From: Miscanthus floridulus
Taxonomy: Eukaryota; Streptophyta; Magnoliopsida; Poales; Poaceae
Direction of reading: 5' to 3'
Assembly (NCBI RefSeq): GCF_019320115.1
Contig: NC_089581.1
Location: 69,172,485-69,236,484 of the forward strand
Length of the DNA stretch: 64,000 bases
Below, in pieces: positions 34,820 to 44,084 of the stretch. The stretch's first letter is position 1. Each line of letters begins with the position of its first letter. Made by a program: the position numbers and the translations under genes. The notes beneath the pieces were generated by a model, which had not been told where the DNA came from, made no database searches, and saw nothing but the letters and a program-made list of their open reading frames with translations.

Positions 34820-37230
34820 TGAAAGGTCCTTGTTTGGTTTTGGTAATTGAGTGACAACCTAGGTGGACTAATTGTGTTTATATGAGATACACAGGTGATT
34901 AGTCCACAGGTACATGTGTATGAGCAACATATGCCATGAAGGTGAAAATGGCTTGGAGATGTTGCAAAGCTCACACATGTGATGATGAAGGAGCTTAAAT
35001 GCACATGAGACATGACATTGAGTCATGTGATCAAGGTGGAGAAGATCAAGACAAGACTTGGCTTGATGGACCGGTTGCAAGCGTGAAGGGCAAGTCGAAG
35101 GCTTTGGAGTGATGGACCGCGTGGCGGTGAAGCTTGAGCAAGACTTGGCGCCGATGGACGATGGCAACGGTGAAGAGCAAGTAGAGTCAAGATCGATGAA
35201 CCAATATGATCATGTGATGATATGAAGTGGATCATATCATTGTTGATCGTGTTGGTGCATGTGTTGCATCGACATTGAAGGAGATGGAATGGAATGCGCA
35301 AGGCAAAGGTATAACCTAGGGCATTTCATTTCACTGGTCATAGGTGTGTAGAGAAGTTTATGACTGGGTTTAGGATAGATAGCCGTACTATCAAGAGGGG
35401 CAAATTTGTTTGCATATCGGTCATCTAGTGCCACTCGAGTGATCTAACTTTGCATTGTCGCTAGGATCGAGTGGCGTGGCAAGTTGAGCGGCTAACATCC
35501 TTTGGGAAATGATTGTGAAAATGCTAACACACATACATATGGTGGTGTACACTTGGTGGTGTTGGCACATTTACAAAGGAGGTGGTGTTTGCAGGGGTGA
35601 GATGGGTTTGGGTCCCTCTCTCCCTCCCGCCGAGCTTGCGAGACGGGATTCGGCGCTTTCGGGAAAATGGAATGCCTATTTTCTATTGTGCCGGATGCAA
35701 ACTCTTGGTGGTTAGCACATTGGAGCAAGGGTGATGAAGTTAGAAGTGAAAACGAGTTGGTCGCGAAGACGCTGGCGTCGGTCAACTGACCGGACGCTAG
35801 GTCTGAAAGCACCGGACGCTGGCTGGCTACGTCCGGTCAGGCTGACGTACGGTGACGCAGAAGCTGAAGTGTGACCGGACGCTGGCTGTGTCCGATCAAG
35901 TGTGACCGGACGCGTCCGGTCGAGGTCGGTACCTTACTGGAAATGACCGGACGCTGGGGGTTCAGCGTCCGGTCAGTTGAAAGCTGCTGCGTCCGGTCAA
36001 GTCAAGTGACCGTTGGAACTGGAACACGTGGCCGTCTGTGGGCGACCGGACGCTGAGGTCCAGCGTCCGGTCAACACGACCGGAGCGTCCGGTTGGCCCG
36101 ACCATTGCCCAGTGAAGGGGTAACGGCTAGTTTAGCCATTGGGGCTATAAATAGAAGTGGCCTTCGGCCATGGCTTGGGTGGAGCACCTCAAGGGACTTA
36201 GTGTCCATGCTTGTGAGTGCTTGGGAGCCCTCCATCACACATATACTTGATAGTGATCATTCGATTATGTGAGTGAGCGATTCTAGTGTGATTGCATCGT
36301 GAGGTTGCATCGAGTGGCACTAGGTGATCGAGTTGCAAGCCGGTGGTGCTTGTTACTCTTGGAGGTTGCCACCTCCTAGACGGCTTGGTGGTGGTCTCCG
36401 TCGAAGCGCGCAAGAAGCTTGTGCGGCGCTCCGGAGAAGTGCTTTGTGAGGGGCATTGTGCTCGCCCCGTGGGAGCCGCGAAGAGCAACTCTAGTAAAGC
36501 GTGTCATTGAGCTACCCTCACTCAAGGGGTAGGTTCTTGCAACGCCCGACGTGCGGGCTTAGCGGGTGATGCTAATTAGCCGTCGAACCACCAAGTGAGC
36601 GGTCGACACAACGGGGACTAGCGTGTTGGCAAACACGTGAACCTTGGGAGAAAAATCATCGTGTCAACCTTGTTCTTCCTGTTGGTTTGCATCCCTATTA
36701 CACAAGCTTGCAATTACTTTTATACATATTAAGCTTGTGTAGTTGCTCTTGTAATTAGATAGCTTGTGTAGCTTGCTAATTACCTTCTTGCTTGTGTAGC
36801 ATAGAAGTAGCTCCGTTGCGTGGCTAATTTAGTTTTAGTAACCTTGTTAGTCACATTGCTTAGTTTGTGTAGCTAAGTTTTTGTGCTCTCTAATTAGGCA
36901 TTGGTTGCCTTGTTATTGAGCATTGCTAGTGAGCTTAGTTAGCTTTGTGCTTTTGCTTACTAACATGTGTAGGAGCTCCCTTATTGCTTAAAGTACTAGT
37001 GGCATAGGTTTGTGTAACCTTGCTTCTAGAATTGTTTAGGAGAGCTCTAACTAGCCTGGCACCTTTGTTGCATAATTGTTATCTTTGCAAGGTGCTAGTG
37101 AACATATATAGTGGGGTATAGTCTTGGCTAGACCGATAGTTTTAATTCCGCACTTGTATCGGTTAGCCGACGCGATTAAGTTTTAGAAAAGACTATTCAC
37201 CCCCCCTCTAGTCGTCATCTCGACCCTTCA
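34820..37230 (+). mobile_element. Solo copia LTR with perfect TSD (GCAGG)
   Basis: A 2,411-bp LTR beginning TGAAAGGTCCTTGTTTGG and ending CTCGACCCTTCA, flanked on both sides by GCAGG (34,815-34,819 and 37,231-37,235). No PBS or internal sequence is present, so it arose by LTR-LTR recombination. It is the same family as 10,644-13,086. A TATA box (TATAAATAG, 36,146-36,154) sits 51 bp after the motif array at 35,788-36,094. This is the best-preserved LTR of the family here and a useful reference for the others. Confidence 0.95.
35788..36094. repeat. GACCGGACGC inverted-motif array, best preserved copy
   Basis: In 307 bp there are seven ACCGGA-type forward half-sites and six TCCGGT inverted ones. 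Many are paired as GACCGGACGCT, a 5-10 bp spacer, then AGCGTCCGGTC; one pair is fused as GACCGGACGCGTCCGGTC, a perfect 18-bp palindrome. Rich in CG and CCGG. The array ends 51 bp before the TATA box. Confidence 0.95.
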
Positions 37231-37521
37231 GCAGGCCACACAGGTCCAGCGCACAATGATGTGCCGCCGCCGCCGTTGATGCCGAGGCCGGTTGCGCTGC
37301 TGGCGCAGCTCCCACTCCCCGTGCCTCCCCGGCGGCACCGTGCGTTGGGATTTCATCGGAGACAACCACACCTAGGAGCGGAAGTTGTTGCTCCTGCGAA
37401 CAACTAGCCTCCTTTAACTCCCTCATGGCCGCAGGTGGCTTCTGCTCTACGCTCCTTCTCAAATGCCATATGCGCGTGCAGCTAGTTCTACCTGGTGCCG
37501 TGGAGGAAGATGATGGAGTTA

Positions 37522-37997
37522 GGGCAGTCCCAATGAAAGAAACTGATGCGGTTTTCATAGCACAAGAAATCATCTATAGAAACTACCTTCCACAGTGAAG
37601 GTATCTTTGTGTAATAATTATTTTCTTTTTCTCTCTCTCAACTCTATCTTCTTTCTCCAACGGGAGTGTGGCACGAGCCTCCTGAAAACTGGTGGTTTCT
37701 CCTCAATAGTGATTTTATAGTTTCTTGGTGCATTGGGTCAAGAGAAGACCTGATTTTTTCATGAGGAAACCATTTCTAGGATTTTTGCTCTCTTTCTTCA
37801 TTAATTACGTTGCCATGTTAGCATTTTGCCTACGTGACAAGTCATTTAATGAGGATAGAAACCATCATCAATACACCATTGAGACTGCTCTTAGGATAGG
37901 GAAAAAAAGCAACATTTATTAGGTGTGTAAGGTAGTTTCTATATGCTGACGTAGCCACCATGGAAACCGTGCATAGTTTTTAGCATTAGCACTGTCC
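37522..37997. mobile_element. Long-TIR MITE-like element
   Basis: Left end GGGCAGTCCCAATG after TTA (37,519-37,521); right end, inverted, GGACAGTGCTAATG before TAA (37,998-38,000). Inverted similarity runs about 70 bp inward, including an almost identical ATAGAAACTACCTT block on each arm. TWA-type flanks and a G-rich CAGTCCCAATG end suggest PIF/Harbinger. Its interior contains the right arm of the element starting at 34,418, so one of the two is composite. Confidence 0.7.
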
Positions 37998-38096
37998 TAA
38001 GAATTTTATTTGTATTTAATAGCCTGCCACATACTAAGCAGTTTTGATGATATGGCAACGTTTTAATAAAGAGAGAGAAGAATTGAGTTTCATAGG

Positions 38097-39697
38097 TGAA
38101 AGGATCAAGATGCTCAAGAGTGGGGTGAATTTGGCTAATTCTAAAATTCTTTACAATAATTAAACCCTACGGTTAGCTCACTTCACCCCTTGTGCCTAGA
38201 AAGTGCTTCTATGGTTCTACCGCACAAAAATTTTACAACATATGTTCCAATCCTACTCTAGCATGACAATTCTATTAATGTAAAGAAAAGAATTAAATTG
38301 CTCAAAGTAAATGCTTAAAGTAAAGAGAGAATGAGGAACGCGGCGATGTTTTGCTGAGGTATCGGAGAGTCACCACTCCCACTAGTCCTCGTTGGAGCAC
38401 CCACGCAAGGGTGTAGCTCTCCTTGATCCGCGCAAGGATCAAGTGCTCTCTACAAGTTGATTCTTCGATACTCCGTCGTGGTGAATCACCCACAACCGCT
38501 CACAGCTTGAGTTGGGTCATCCACAAGCTCCGCCGGATGATCACCAAGCTCCCAATCACCACCAAGCCGTCTAGGTGATGACGATCACCAAGAGTAACAA
38601 GCACGAACTCTCACTTGACCACGACAAGTCTAATGAGAAGGGTGGATGCACACTTTGCTACTCTTGCTTTCACTAATAAGGTCTTTCTCTCTTGGATTCT
38701 CAAATCTCAATCACCTCACTAGGACCTTGCTCTTCTTGGCACTCTCAATGGTGTTTCTCAGCTGTTGGAATGAGCAAAAGTGGTCCCTTGAGTGAATAGA
38801 GGAAGTATTTATAACCCCTAATTCAAAACGAACCGTTATGTGCTACTGCAGGGTGACCAGACGCTTCGGGTAAGGTGACCGGACGCTCCAGTCAATTCTC
38901 CCCACCTCCAAGCAGTTAAGTTGTGACCGGACACAGACCAACGTCCGGTCAGCACTGACCGGACATGTCCGATCACAAAAACTACCCTCTGGGACCTTAC
39001 TGATGTTGACCGGACTCTGGAACCCAGTGTCTAGTTACTTTACTGCTCAGCGTCCGGTCAGTAGCCGGAACCTGACCAGCGTCCGGTCAGCACTGACCGG
39101 ACGCGTCCGATCAGGATTCTCCCTCTCTGGAACCTTACTGGAGTTGACCGGACTCTGGCACCCAGCATCCTGTCACATTTCACTCAGCGTCCAGTCGCAT
39201 CCAGATAACTTCACCTTAATAAAATGAACTGACCGGACTCTGCGTCAGCGCTCGGTCAATATTTAACCCTCCATTCACTTTCAACTCACAATCATATGTG
39301 AATGAAGTTCCCTCTAATTGATCTTAGGGCTATTTAGGAGTTATCTAGTGCTAGTTTAGACAAGTGTGTACCACACCTAACCCACTAGACTCACCTAGGT
39401 CAAGCTACCTGTCCATACCCCCCTTAATAGTACGGTCAAAGAAAAAATAAAGTCTTAAACTACTCTAAGTGTCTCTTCAACACCAAACGACACTTAGAAC
39501 TAGTCCATCCTTAACCTTATCGTCCATCCTTTGAAAACTAAAACGATTTTCATCGTAGGGGCATGACAACCATGATTGCCCAATCAATTGTCATTACCAT
39601 GACCTAACTTAATTGCATCTGTAAAACACATGTTAGTTACAGTAATCTCGTATTGTTATTAATCACCGAAAACCAACTAGGGGCCTAGATGTTTTCA
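38097..39697 (-). mobile_element. Solo copia LTR, second family, near-matching TSD
   Basis: The 1,601-bp unit runs from TGAAAGGATCAAGATGC to GGGGCCTAGATGTTTTCA on the plus strand. Flanks are ATAGG (38,092-38,096) and ATGGG (39,698-39,702), four of five bases equal. No internal sequence on either side. A minus-strand TATA box (TATAAATAC, plus 38,805-38,813) lies 41 bp from the motif array at 38,855-39,258. Its ends differ from the 34,820 family, so it is a related but distinct copia family. Confidence 0.8.
38855..39258. repeat. GACCGGACGC inverted-motif array in second-family LTR
   Basis: Contains GACCAGACGC, several GACCGGAC(G/A/T)C, AACGTCCGGTCAGC, CAGCGTCCGGTCAG (twice) and GACCGGACGCGTCCGATC. 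It has the same forward/inverted pairing and the same place relative to the TATA box as in the other LTRs, although the rest of the LTR is diverged. Confidence 0.9.
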
Positions 39698-39857
39698 ATG
39701 GGGACAAAACTCTTTTGACACGATTATCTATGAGTCACATAATTAAATATTTATGAAACTTTGAATCGAGAATGGGTGCTTCATCCAAAGAAAACAACGT
39801 AATAAAACTCTCCACTGAGGCTGAGCTCAAGTATCGTTACTTTTTGCAATGGTATTA

Positions 39858-40075
39858 GAGCAAGGCTAGTAATACAGCTGGTTGCTGGTTGTGAGGTTTC
39901 TTTGCAGCCTTCTCTCAGTCCACCCATATAGTAGTTAGCTTTCCACTATTAATATATGGTCCACTTATCTCTCTCACAAAGTTTCTTGATTATTGTGTCT
40001 AAGTTGGCTATAAACTTAAAACCTGTTTCTCCTGTTCTCTCTCCTCAACATTTAACTATGTTATTATACTTGCTC
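39858..40075. mobile_element. Tourist-like MITE (GAGCAAG family)
   Basis: Left end GAGCAAGGCTAGTAATAC after TTA; right end, inverted, GAGCAAGTATAATAAC, followed by TTG where TTA is expected. 218 bp, noncoding. The left end happens to resemble a tRNA-Met PBS (TGGTATTAGAGC), but no LTR abuts it. Confidence 0.75.
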
Positions 40076-40300
40076 TTGTGTGCATCCGGCAGGTAAACGG
40101 TGGTTCTTGGGCTGCCCCTGCATTCCAACGCAACAAGGCAACAAGTCGTAGTAGTACTGCTACTGCAATTTGTCTTGTCCCTGTCGTTGTTGGGATTCTT
40201 AATTGTTTAATATTTATGGAGTACAATTACCAAGGGATCTGTTTGAGCCGATCATTTTGCCTGATTGGCTGTCACGGAGATCGAGAGGGCACAACGGCCG

Positions 40301-40423
40301 GCTGTTTGGTTGGCTGGTTTGTATTGTTGTTGGTTTGTAAAGAAGTATTATTGGTTGATTTATGTAAGTTCTATCTAGAAATTTATAATTATTTATGACA
40401 AACCACCGGTCAAACGAACAGCT
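40301..40423. mobile_element. Short MITE, GTTTGGTTGGCTGGTT family, copy 1
   Basis: About 123 bp from GCTGTTTGGTTGGCTGGTTT to CAAACGAACAGCT, inverted ends. The interior (TTTGTAAAGAAGTATTATTG, AATTTATAATTATTTATGAC) matches the copy at 43,948-44,084 throughout with scattered changes. Confidence 0.75.
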
Positions 40424-41043
40424 GAACGATGATCCGCATGTGAGCGTGAGCCTGCATAAACAAGTGTCACGTTGTTCTCTTCAACCGTTGCTGGTCCGTG
40501 TGCAATGGACACACCGCCGCACTTTCTTCCTTTGCTCCTTTAATATATATATACAAACACTGTTTTCAATTCAATGCCTCACTAACTTTATTATTATCTC
40601 CTTCCCGTGCGGTTTGAAAATGCTGAAATCTCGCCGGTCGGAATTCATTTCCGAAATTTATGCGCCACGTACTGTACCTTGGTCGCGAGAATTTCTATGG
40701 AAGGATCATTCTCTGGTCGTACGCGCTGGCCGTTATCGGCCTCTACTAATGTGTGTGGCCAGGGTAGAGAACTAGAGGCCAGACCGGCAGTGTTGTACTT
40801 CTACCACCCAAATCGGTTGGGTCGGCAAAAAAAACGAAGGCTCTCAACCACCCAAATCGACCAAAAAAAAAAGAGAAACTAAAGACTAGTAGCATTATAC
40901 TGGCATCAATTCCAAGCAAGAGACCAAGCTGGTTTCTGAGTCCATACGTGCGTCGACAAGGATGGATCATGGATGGGTTTGTATAAGTTTAATCACACGA
41001 GTAAACAACGTTATCATCCCTCTCCCTCCCTCCCGCGGTCTAC
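40424..41043. other. Intergenic DNA, nothing recognised
   Basis: No gene seen. Short poly-A runs at about 40,829-40,836 and 40,863-40,874; frames at 40,395-40,970 have no recognisable domain. Confidence 0.4.
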
Positions 41044-41141
41044 GGCCTATCAATCGGCTTATCAGTTAGAATCTACAGTATTTTTCTCTCACAACAAAAC
41101 AGCTTGAGCCGCCTGATACTTTAATACCAGCCGAATAGGCC
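41044..41141. mobile_element. Short MITE-like inverted repeat
   Basis: About 98 bp with inverted ends GGCCTATCAATCGGCTTATC and GGCCTATTCGGCTGGTAT. The interior CAGTATTTTTCTCTCACA is shared, inverted, with the 43,948 MITE, so it is probably a shortened relative. Confidence 0.55.
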
Positions 41142-41287
41142 ACTGGTCGGCGGCAGCTGCTGTCATGTGGGCCCCATCCTTCAGTAAGGGCGCGCACCAG
41201 AGAGCCATACTTCAGTCTTCATGCTTGGCTTCGATTTCTACAGCTGTCAAAAGCTTGTGTGTGTCTTTTCTTCTTGGGTCTCTGTTA

Positions 41288-41632
41288 GGGGGTGTTTGGT
41301 TTTTACATACCCTTTTAAAATTCCTGTCACATCGAATATTAAGATACATGTATGAAATATTAAATATAGACTAATTACAAAATTAATTACACAACTTACG
41401 ATTAATTTACAAGACGAATCTTTTAAGCCTAATTAGTCCATAATTTGACAACGTGGTGCTACAGTAAACATATGCTAATGACAGATTAATTAGATTTAAA
41501 AAATCGTCTCGCAAATTACCCTACATCTATGTAATTGGTTTTATAATTAATCTATATTTAATGTCTTTTATTAGTATCTAAACATTCGATGTGACATGAA
41601 TTTTAGGAGCGACTAAAGAACCAAACACCCTC
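41288..41632. mobile_element. Tourist-like MITE with TTA duplication
   Basis: 345 bp, flanked by TTA on both sides (41,285-41,287 and 41,633-41,635). Terminal repeats GGGGGTGTTTGGTT and, inverted, GAGGGTGTTTGGTT. The interior carries the phrases GACTAATTAC, CGAATCTTTTAAGCCTAATT and ATCGTCTCGCAAATTA that I associate with a widespread grass Tourist family. Confidence 0.92.
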
Positions 41633-42180
41633 TTAATCATAGCATAACATATTAACATCTGACAAGTCATCATCTTTAACCCCTCCATTAAGAATAGGTT
41701 TGTTGTCTTGGGAAACGGACTGAAGCAGCAAGCAGGGGATTGGTGGTGTTGGTAGTTGGACAGGTCAGATGATGGGGTGCTGTCAGTCGTCGGTGGCAGC
41801 AGCTATCACCATTCATCAGCAACACCAGGCCTAACCACAAGGGATTGATTCCTGGCGTTTTGTCCGTGTCATCAACCAGTGGTTGGAATTTTCCTTTTCT
41901 TCTTGTCTTGTTCTATGCTGTATGTAAACATAAAGATGGACTAATTCAGTGGATCGATTGGGCGGCGGCGGTATGGTATGGTCGAGCTAATCTGACAGCG
42001 TGGATGGAAACCGATTTCGCCACATTCAAGACTGTCTCTGTCCCCGATGATTCAGCTACTCTCCCATAACTTAAAAAGACTAAAGAGGAGACACTGTTTT
42101 GATGCGATAAAAACTTTGCCTCACCTTCGCTTTACTTGGACAAAAAAAAAAAAAAATCCATTTCTCTAGATTTAGAAACC
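41633..42180. other. Intergenic DNA, nothing recognised
   Basis: Unique-looking DNA without a convincing frame; a poly-A run lies at about 42,139-42,153. Confidence 0.4.
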
Positions 42181-42189
42181 TCCGGCTCC

Positions 42190-42822
42190 TTTTTTCTGGA
42201 TTTGGAACTTCAAATACTGCAACAAACTCTAAGTCTTCTCATGGCTTTCTTCTGGTGGATAGACTTAATACAAGAAACATTCTGAGAAGGAAAAAAGCAA
42301 AGGCTTCAGGAAAATAACCATAATTGTGTCCTCTGGAGCAACAACATTGAGGAATCTGCGTTTCATTTGTTCTTCGGCTGCCCCTTTAGCCAAGCCTGTT
42401 GGTAATCTCTTGGAATAAGTTGGGACTTCACAAAGGAATTCTTCCAAAAGATGCAGCACGCCAAGCTTCAATATTAGAACCCCTTCTTTATGGAGAGACT
42501 TTCATCATTGCTGCTTGGCAAATTTAGAAGCAAAGAAATAATTTTATTTTTGATAGAGGTCGCTCATCCTTTGGTTCTTAGAAAAGCTCCTTCCGTGAAG
42601 AAGCTAGACTGCAGGGCCATAGATTCAGTGATGAAAAGTGCCATGTCTTTCTTTCTTGTATAGTTGTCCTAGATTAGTTCTATAGCCTACCTCAGGCTAG
42701 CTTCTCTGTTGTTCTTTTGCTGTTCATTTGACCTTTGTTATGTGTTGTTCTTGTTTCCTTTTGTTTAATAAAACTTACAATGAGGGTCTCCCCTACTATA
42801 TTTTTCGTTAAAAAAACAACAT
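42190..42822 (+). mobile_element. LINE (L1-like) 3' end with zf-RVT domain, broken
   Basis: One plus-strand frame near 42,320-42,405 reads NCVLW, ESAFHLFFGCPFSQACW: the Cys/His zf-RVT module at the C-terminus of plant LINE reverse transcriptases. Upstream, DRLNTRNIL (about 42,258) is the usual preceding motif, in another frame. Downstream FIIAAW-like and ARLQGHRFSDEK segments follow with frame changes. An AATAAAAC signal (about 42,768) and a short A-run (42,811-42,817) close it. It is a 5'-truncated, dead copy, as most plant LINE insertions are. Confidence 0.8.
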
Positions 42823-43320
42823 CAGCCGGCTTATCAGCCGCAGAAACTATCAGCCAAACAACCCGAAAGTGGTGGTTACAGAAGTTCACGTACCACAGGC
42901 ATCTGCACCTTGGTTTACTAGTCTGGTAGACAACCACATTGTGCGACAAAAACCTCAGGTCGTCGGTCTGCCGCCCCTACGATCCTGCCCCAATGCTCCC
43001 CCACCCTTTTCCTTCTAAATGCCACTTCTCACCAACGGTTTTTGATAAAATGCCACCCTGTGAAATGAACGGTGCCGACAGGTGGGACCTTCTCCTCGCG
43101 ATCGCCCACACGTTGATCGTGGCTTCTCCTCCGCATCCGCCGCCTCCCTGCCATGACGCCGCGTTCTCCATGAATGTGTTAATTTTACGAACTTTATTTT
43201 TTGGATTAAATGTCACTTTAACGTCGATATTTAATTTTACAGTATCGTTATCTTATCGTGCAATCCTTGTGTTTTTAGTACAAAAGTTTAGTTGTCCCGT
43301 AACGACGCACGGGCACGAAC
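42823..43320. other. Intergenic DNA, possible body of a non-autonomous Helitron
   Basis: Starts with fragments of the GGCTTATCAGCCG MITE family (about 42,827-42,862). No coding evidence for the frames at 42,939-43,400. The part before 43,321 may belong to the Helitron whose 3' end is called separately; its 5' TC end is not identified. Confidence 0.3.
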
Positions 43321-43324
43321 CTAG
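43296..43324 (+). mobile_element. Probable Helitron 3' terminus
   Basis: A hairpin with arms CCCGT (43,296-43,300) and ACGGG (43,309-43,313) is followed after seven bases by CTAG (43,321-43,324), then T. A short GC hairpin just before a terminal CTRR, with T after it, is the Helitron 3' signature. Confidence 0.6.
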
Positions 43325-43947
43325 TAATATTAAATTTACAAGCAAGTGTGTTTCTTGTTCAAGGTTTGTGCTAGCCCTATCATTTGTCAATCGCTACTAG
43401 AGAAACGTCAAGTTGCCATCAAGAACACACACTGCCTGATCCTCAAGAAACTCGGCTGGCTACAATCAATCAAGAAACGAAATTAAACATGGCAGCGGTA
43501 ACCGGATACGGACCGAGTGGATGACGCATGAACCGGCGAGCGAGTTACTACTACGTTGCGGCAGACAAGAATTCGTGCGGCTCTTGATCACTGTCTGTTC
43601 TGAGTCTGACGCCCCAAGAAACTGCACAAGAAGAGTCAGTTGTCAGTCACCTATAGCAATGGACCAGCAGCAACAAGCACCACGCCGTGCGCCCCCTTTC
43701 AGAACTACTCCTACGGCTGTAGGAGTAACTGTCCACGGAAGGAATGATGGATGCAAATGGAAAAATGCGGGATTCATCAATGTGGGGGAACCGGGGATGG
43801 TTGGCTGGTGGTTGTTCTTCAGTATTCACAATTCACATGGGATGGTCCTGCAGTCTGCACGAGAGCATGCCTGGCCTGACTGACCCAGATGATAAAAAAA
43901 AGATTGCCACTTTAACCAGACAGCCAGGCCTGCGGTCACAAATAATG
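43325..43947. other. Intergenic DNA, nothing recognised
   Basis: The open frames on both strands (43,521-43,989) have no family motif and conflict with each other. I do not call a gene. Confidence 0.4.
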
Positions 43948-44084
43948 AGCCTGTTCGGTTGGCTGGTTCGTATCGTTGCTGGTTCGTGAAGAAATACTGC
44001 TGGCTGGTTTGTGTGAGAGAAAAATACTGTTCTGGCTGGAAATTTACGATCGTTTACGACAAGCCACGGCCAAACGAACAGGCT
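43948..44084. mobile_element. Short MITE, GTTCGGTTGGCTGGTT family, copy 2
   Basis: 137 bp from AGCCTGTTCGGTTGGCTGGT to GGCCAAACGAACAGGCT. The inverted ends are clear, and the interior matches the copy at 40,301. No firm target duplication. Confidence 0.8.

Larger units (their letters stand above)
34418..37890. mobile_element. PIF/Harbinger-like long-TIR element split by a solo LTR
   Basis: Left end GAGCAGTCCAAATGG after TAA (34,415-34,417); right end, inverted, GAGCAGTCTCAATGG before TTA (37,891-37,893). The inverted similarity extends about 170 bp inward (shared AGAAATGGTTTC-like, AAATCAGGTCT and GAAAGAGAG blocks). A 2.4-kb solo LTR sits inside; without it and one copy of its TSD the element is about 1.06 kb. 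The GC-rich core (34,600-34,819 and 37,236-37,500) includes tandem copies of about 57 bp (GGTTGTTGTCGCTCTC...) and looks unlike the AT-rich arms, suggesting captured host sequence. The right arm is interleaved with another TIR pair (37,522-37,997), so the pairing is plausible, not certain. Confidence 0.6.

Noticed and set aside
39852..39864. TGGTATTAGAGCA resembling a tRNA-Met primer-binding site
   Set aside because: No LTR end abuts it and no gag follows; it is the left terminal repeat of a Tourist-like MITE preceded by TTA.
43521..43989. Two short overlapping plus-strand frames
   Set aside because: No motif; an opposing open frame of equal quality exists; the second runs into a MITE.
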